Source: Pseudomonadales bacterium (GTDB lineage Bacteria; Pseudomonadota; Gammaproteobacteria; Pseudomonadales; Azotimanducaceae). From it: a stretch of DNA of 44,740 nt. Below the pieces are notes generated by a model. The model was not told the DNA's origin. It was given only the letters and a program-made list of their open reading frames with translations, and made no database searches. Shown here in pieces: positions 42,606 through 44,740 of the stretch; position 1 is the first letter of the stretch; each line of letters begins with the position of its first letter. Both the position numbers and the translations under genes were made by a program. The stretch lies in the NCBI GenBank assembly GCA_022827905.1, contig JAJEIQ010000021.1, positions 1 to 44,740 of the forward strand. Direction: 5' to 3'.

Positions 42606-44623
42606 ACCAAAACGTCAGCATCTCCCAGCTTATCAGTGACCTTACCACTCGGTCAGGCCGAGCCATATTGTCCCAACTTGGTCTTCGCTCCAATGCTCTG
42701 CGCAAGTACCTGGCCAACCTATACGCCCTCCCACCTGGCCAAGAAGGAGCGCTATTGGCCGAACCGGTGCTTGAAGCTGCATTTGGGTGGACACTGGCAG
42801 ATTCAGACATGCTTGCCCTCGCTAAACGCCAGCTACTCCACCGGGACTTGGTGGACGCCCTGCACAAGCCACCCCCGGAGTATAGAGAGCATTCGTTCCC
42901 TAATCACCGCAAGCCATACAAACACCAACTCGACTGTTGGGAACACCTCCTAGATGAAGTGCCCAGATCAGTGCTGGTCACGAGCGGGACCGGCTCCGGT
43001 AAGACCGAGTGCTTCTTAGTCCCGATCTTGGAAGACCTCGTACGTGAGCGTGAGAAGACAGGAGCGTTGTGTGGGGTACGGGCGCTGTTTCTGTACCCGT
43101 TGAACGCCCTTATCAACAGCCAACGAGACCGTCTCCGGGCATGGTGTGGGGGCTTCGGAAGCGACGTTCCCTTCTGCCTATACAACGGGGAGACACCAGA
43201 AACCGTTCCCTCTCACGAACAAGCAAAAGCGGGAGCGGAACAGCTGTCGAGACGAATCCTCCGTGAAGGCCCCGCACCGCTGCTGATCACCAACTCGACG
43301 ATGTTGGAATACCTGCTGGTGCGCAGCGAGGATCGCCCTATTCTTCAGCAGTCTCAAGGTAGGCTACGTTGGATCGTGCTCGACGAGGCCCACACCTATG
43401 TCGGATCCCAAGCAGCGGAGATGACGTTGCTGCTGCGACGCGTCATGCATCGATTCAACGTCGACCCAAAAAATGTGCGGTTCATTGCCACATCGGCAAC
43501 CATTGGTAGTGAAGGTGCATCGGAAGATCTTCAGCGCTTTCTAGCCGATGTATCCGGCGCGCCGTTCGATCAGGTGCATGTCGTGAATGGTGAACGCTTT
43601 GTTCCGCCGCTTCCCCCTTCAAACGCCGTGGCTCCCCCGCGCACCCCAAGCAGCACCACACCGGGCGAACGCTACAACATCCTCTGTGGCGAGCCCGCTG
43701 CACGTGACATTCGCAGCCGTCTCGCCAAAGCCCCGGCAACACTTGGATCGTTGTGCCAGTTAACGGAACTTAGCACCACAAGTGTTACGCGGATACTTGA
43801 GGAAGGCTCCTCCGCCCGCAAGGACGACGAGGCTTTTCTTCCCCTGCGCGTTCATCTATTTCATCGCGCACAACGCGGACTCTGGGCATGCGCTAATGGA
43901 TCTTGCAGCGGAAAGGAAGATCTGGCGCTAGGAGACGACTGGACCTTCGGCGCTATATTCCCTCACAGGCAAGCCCGATGCCCGCATTGTGAGCACTCCG
44001 TTTTTGAAGTCGTCGCTTGCACCTCGTGTGGGCATGAATATCTTTCCGCCGACGAAAAGTTCTCTGCCGACACCGGGGAGTCCCGCCTAGAAGCCTTCTT
44101 TCAAACAACCCATATCGACGAGTTTCAGCTCGACGTCGACCCTGACCAAGATGCTGAAGAAGAGGAGCCACAATTTTCTTCGGTAAGCCAGCGCTTGCTT
44201 TGTGGACGTGTCTCGGACCTCAAAGCAGTCGAAGACTGGCGGCTGAGTGCGGACGGACTCCTCAGCAAAGATGGCCCCGGACTGCCGATTCAACTATCGC
44301 CGCTGGAGGTCGATGGATTGAGATGCCCCTGTTGCGACGAGAAGGATCGAGGGGGAGACTTATTCCGGGAACTGCGCATTGGAGCTCCATTTGCTTTGTC
44401 CACCATTGTGCCGACGGCTCTGGAGCATGCGCCGCCCATGCAAAGAAGAGCCGACGACCTCCCGAGCAAAGGCAGGCGGCTTCTTGGCTTCAGCGACTCG
44501 CGGCAGGGTTCCGCACGCCTCGCTGTACGGCTTCAGCAAGAAGCCGAGCGCAATCGGGTTCGCAGCACACTCTACCACGCCCTAGCCGAGGCGCGACCTC
44601 CAGTCTTATCCAACGAGAAGTGA
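42602..44623 (+). CDS. druE: DruE-like DEAD/DEAH helicase, truncated by an IS
   Basis: 673 residues remain of a protein that is normally over 1,500 (family knowledge). Walker A TSGTGSGKT is at 127-135, motif Ia at LYPLNALINSQ, DEAH at 261-264 in VLDEAHTYVGSQ, and SAT at 298-300. A Cys cluster follows (CANGSC, then CPHC and CTSCGHEYL, about 428-480), and then RRLLGFSDSRQGSARLA. The frame stops shortly after, within the left end of the IS near 44610, and lacks the rest of the second RecA domain and the C-terminal region. The last residues are IS-encoded. The start overlaps druH as ATGA. The defence system is probably inactivated in this copy. Confidence 0.75.
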   Translation: MNQNVSISQLISDLTTRSGRAILSQLGLRSNALRKYLANLYALPPGQEGALLAEPVLEAAFGWTLADSDMLALAKRQLLHRDLVDALHKPPPEYREHSFPNHRKPYKHQLDCWEHLLDEVPRSVLVTSGTGSGKTECFLVPILEDLVREREKTGALCGVRALFLYPLNALINSQRDRLRAWCGGFGSDVPFCLYNGETPETVPSHEQAKAGAEQLSRRILREGPAPLLITNSTMLEYLLVRSEDRPILQQSQGRLRWIVLDEAHTYVGSQAAEMTLLLRRVMHRFNVDPKNVRFIATSATIGSEGASEDLQRFLADVSGAPFDQVHVVNGERFVPPLPPSNAVAPPRTPSSTTPGERYNILCGEPAARDIRSRLAKAPATLGSLCQLTELSTTSVTRILEEGSSARKDDEAFLPLRVHLFHRAQRGLWACANGSCSGKEDLALGDDWTFGAIFPHRQARCPHCEHSVFEVVACTSCGHEYLSADEKFSADTGESRLEAFFQTTHIDEFQLDVDPDQDAEEEEPQFSSVSQRLLCGRVSDLKAVEDWRLSADGLLSKDGPGLPIQLSPLEVDGLRCPCCDEKDRGGDLFRELRIGAPFALSTIVPTALEHAPPMQRRADDLPSKGRRLLGFSDSRQGSARLAVRLQQEAERNRVRSTLYHALAEARPPVLSNEK

Positions 44624-44740
44624 GCCTGAACGGGAGCCGGGTTTCCAACGGGAAGTGAGCCTGAAGGGTCGGTTTTTGGGATCATCGGAGGATGATCGTG
44701 ACACTTCAGACCGAGCGGATCAGGACGTTGGAGGAGGTTC
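44610..44740 (+). mobile_element. Left end of a second insertion sequence disrupting druE
   Basis: Two imperfect direct repeats, ccaacgagaagtgagcctga (44610-44629, continuing to 44633) and a near copy at 44645-44668, lie immediately before a transposase start. The helicase frame loses its similarity here. The repeats do not match those at 181-225, so this is a different IS. The right end lies outside the window. Confidence 0.7.
44698..44740 (+). CDS. N terminus of an rve/DDE-integrase type transposase (partial)
   Basis: The visible start is GTG 44698, reading MTLQTERIRTLEEV, with GGAGG at 44687-44691 at 6-nt spacing. That is why I prefer it to the ATG at 44692. The sequence resembles the N termini I recall for a family of IS integrase-like transposases. 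Only 14 residues are visible, so the family is uncertain; it continues past the window edge. Confidence 0.55.
   Translation, partial: MTLQTERIRTLEEV

Overview
The window looks like chromosome from a high-GC gammaproteobacterium of a poorly cultured lineage. Three things point there. A 6S RNA (ssrS) gene sits directly upstream of fau/ygfA. The order glnE-ilvE-waaF-waaC-waaG-waaP-kinase matches the lipopolysaccharide core locus of Pseudomonas. argE-argA, lgt-thyA-folA, a FabV-type enoyl reductase and a magnesium-type HemB are also present. No rRNA, tRNA or CRISPR array was seen.

Layout from left to right: (1) 1-229, the end of an insertion sequence (IS). (2) 287-2520, two toxin-antitoxin modules, vapBC and abiEi-abiEii. 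(3) 2557-3898 on minus, 6S RNA-fau-def. (4) 4090-8356, a TonB-dependent receptor followed by a cytochrome c/PQQ dehydrogenase. (5) 8385-9296 on minus, a PDZ-domain exported protein. (6) 9491-12810, a five-gene restriction-modification cassette: ribbon-helix-helix protein, C5 methyltransferase, NgoMIV-like endonuclease, Vsr and HNH nuclease. (7) 12929-14243, a small membrane protein and hemB, ending in a long inverted repeat. (8) 14375-23494 on minus, the seven-gene glnE-to-kinase run. (9) 23589-27796, argE-argA-ilvD. (10) 27814-30554, RRM protein, GNAT, hemE and a Uma2 nuclease. (11) 30589-36183 on minus, lgt-thyA-folA-kinase-fabV-cyclase, continuing into Uma2 and hemE. (12) 36294-38974, NRDE protein, GST and a class III aminotransferase. 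(13) 39276-44609, a two-gene locus resembling Druantia type III (druH, druE). The helicase gene is cut by a second, different IS that starts near 44610 and runs off the window.

Functionally this is a housekeeping backbone (heme, arginine, branched-chain amino acids, folate/thymidylate, lipid A core, lipoprotein maturation) with three accessory insertions of defence or addiction genes. Those insertions have visibly less GC-rich, less biased codon use than the backbone, and two of them abut IS ends. The strongest candidates for something new are the RHH-M-R-Vsr-HNH cassette with its own palindromic operator, the interrupted DruH/DruE locus, and the receptor-quinoprotein pair whose metal-site residues deviate from classical PQQ alcohol dehydrogenases. 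Functional calls come from motif recognition by eye; no database search was run.
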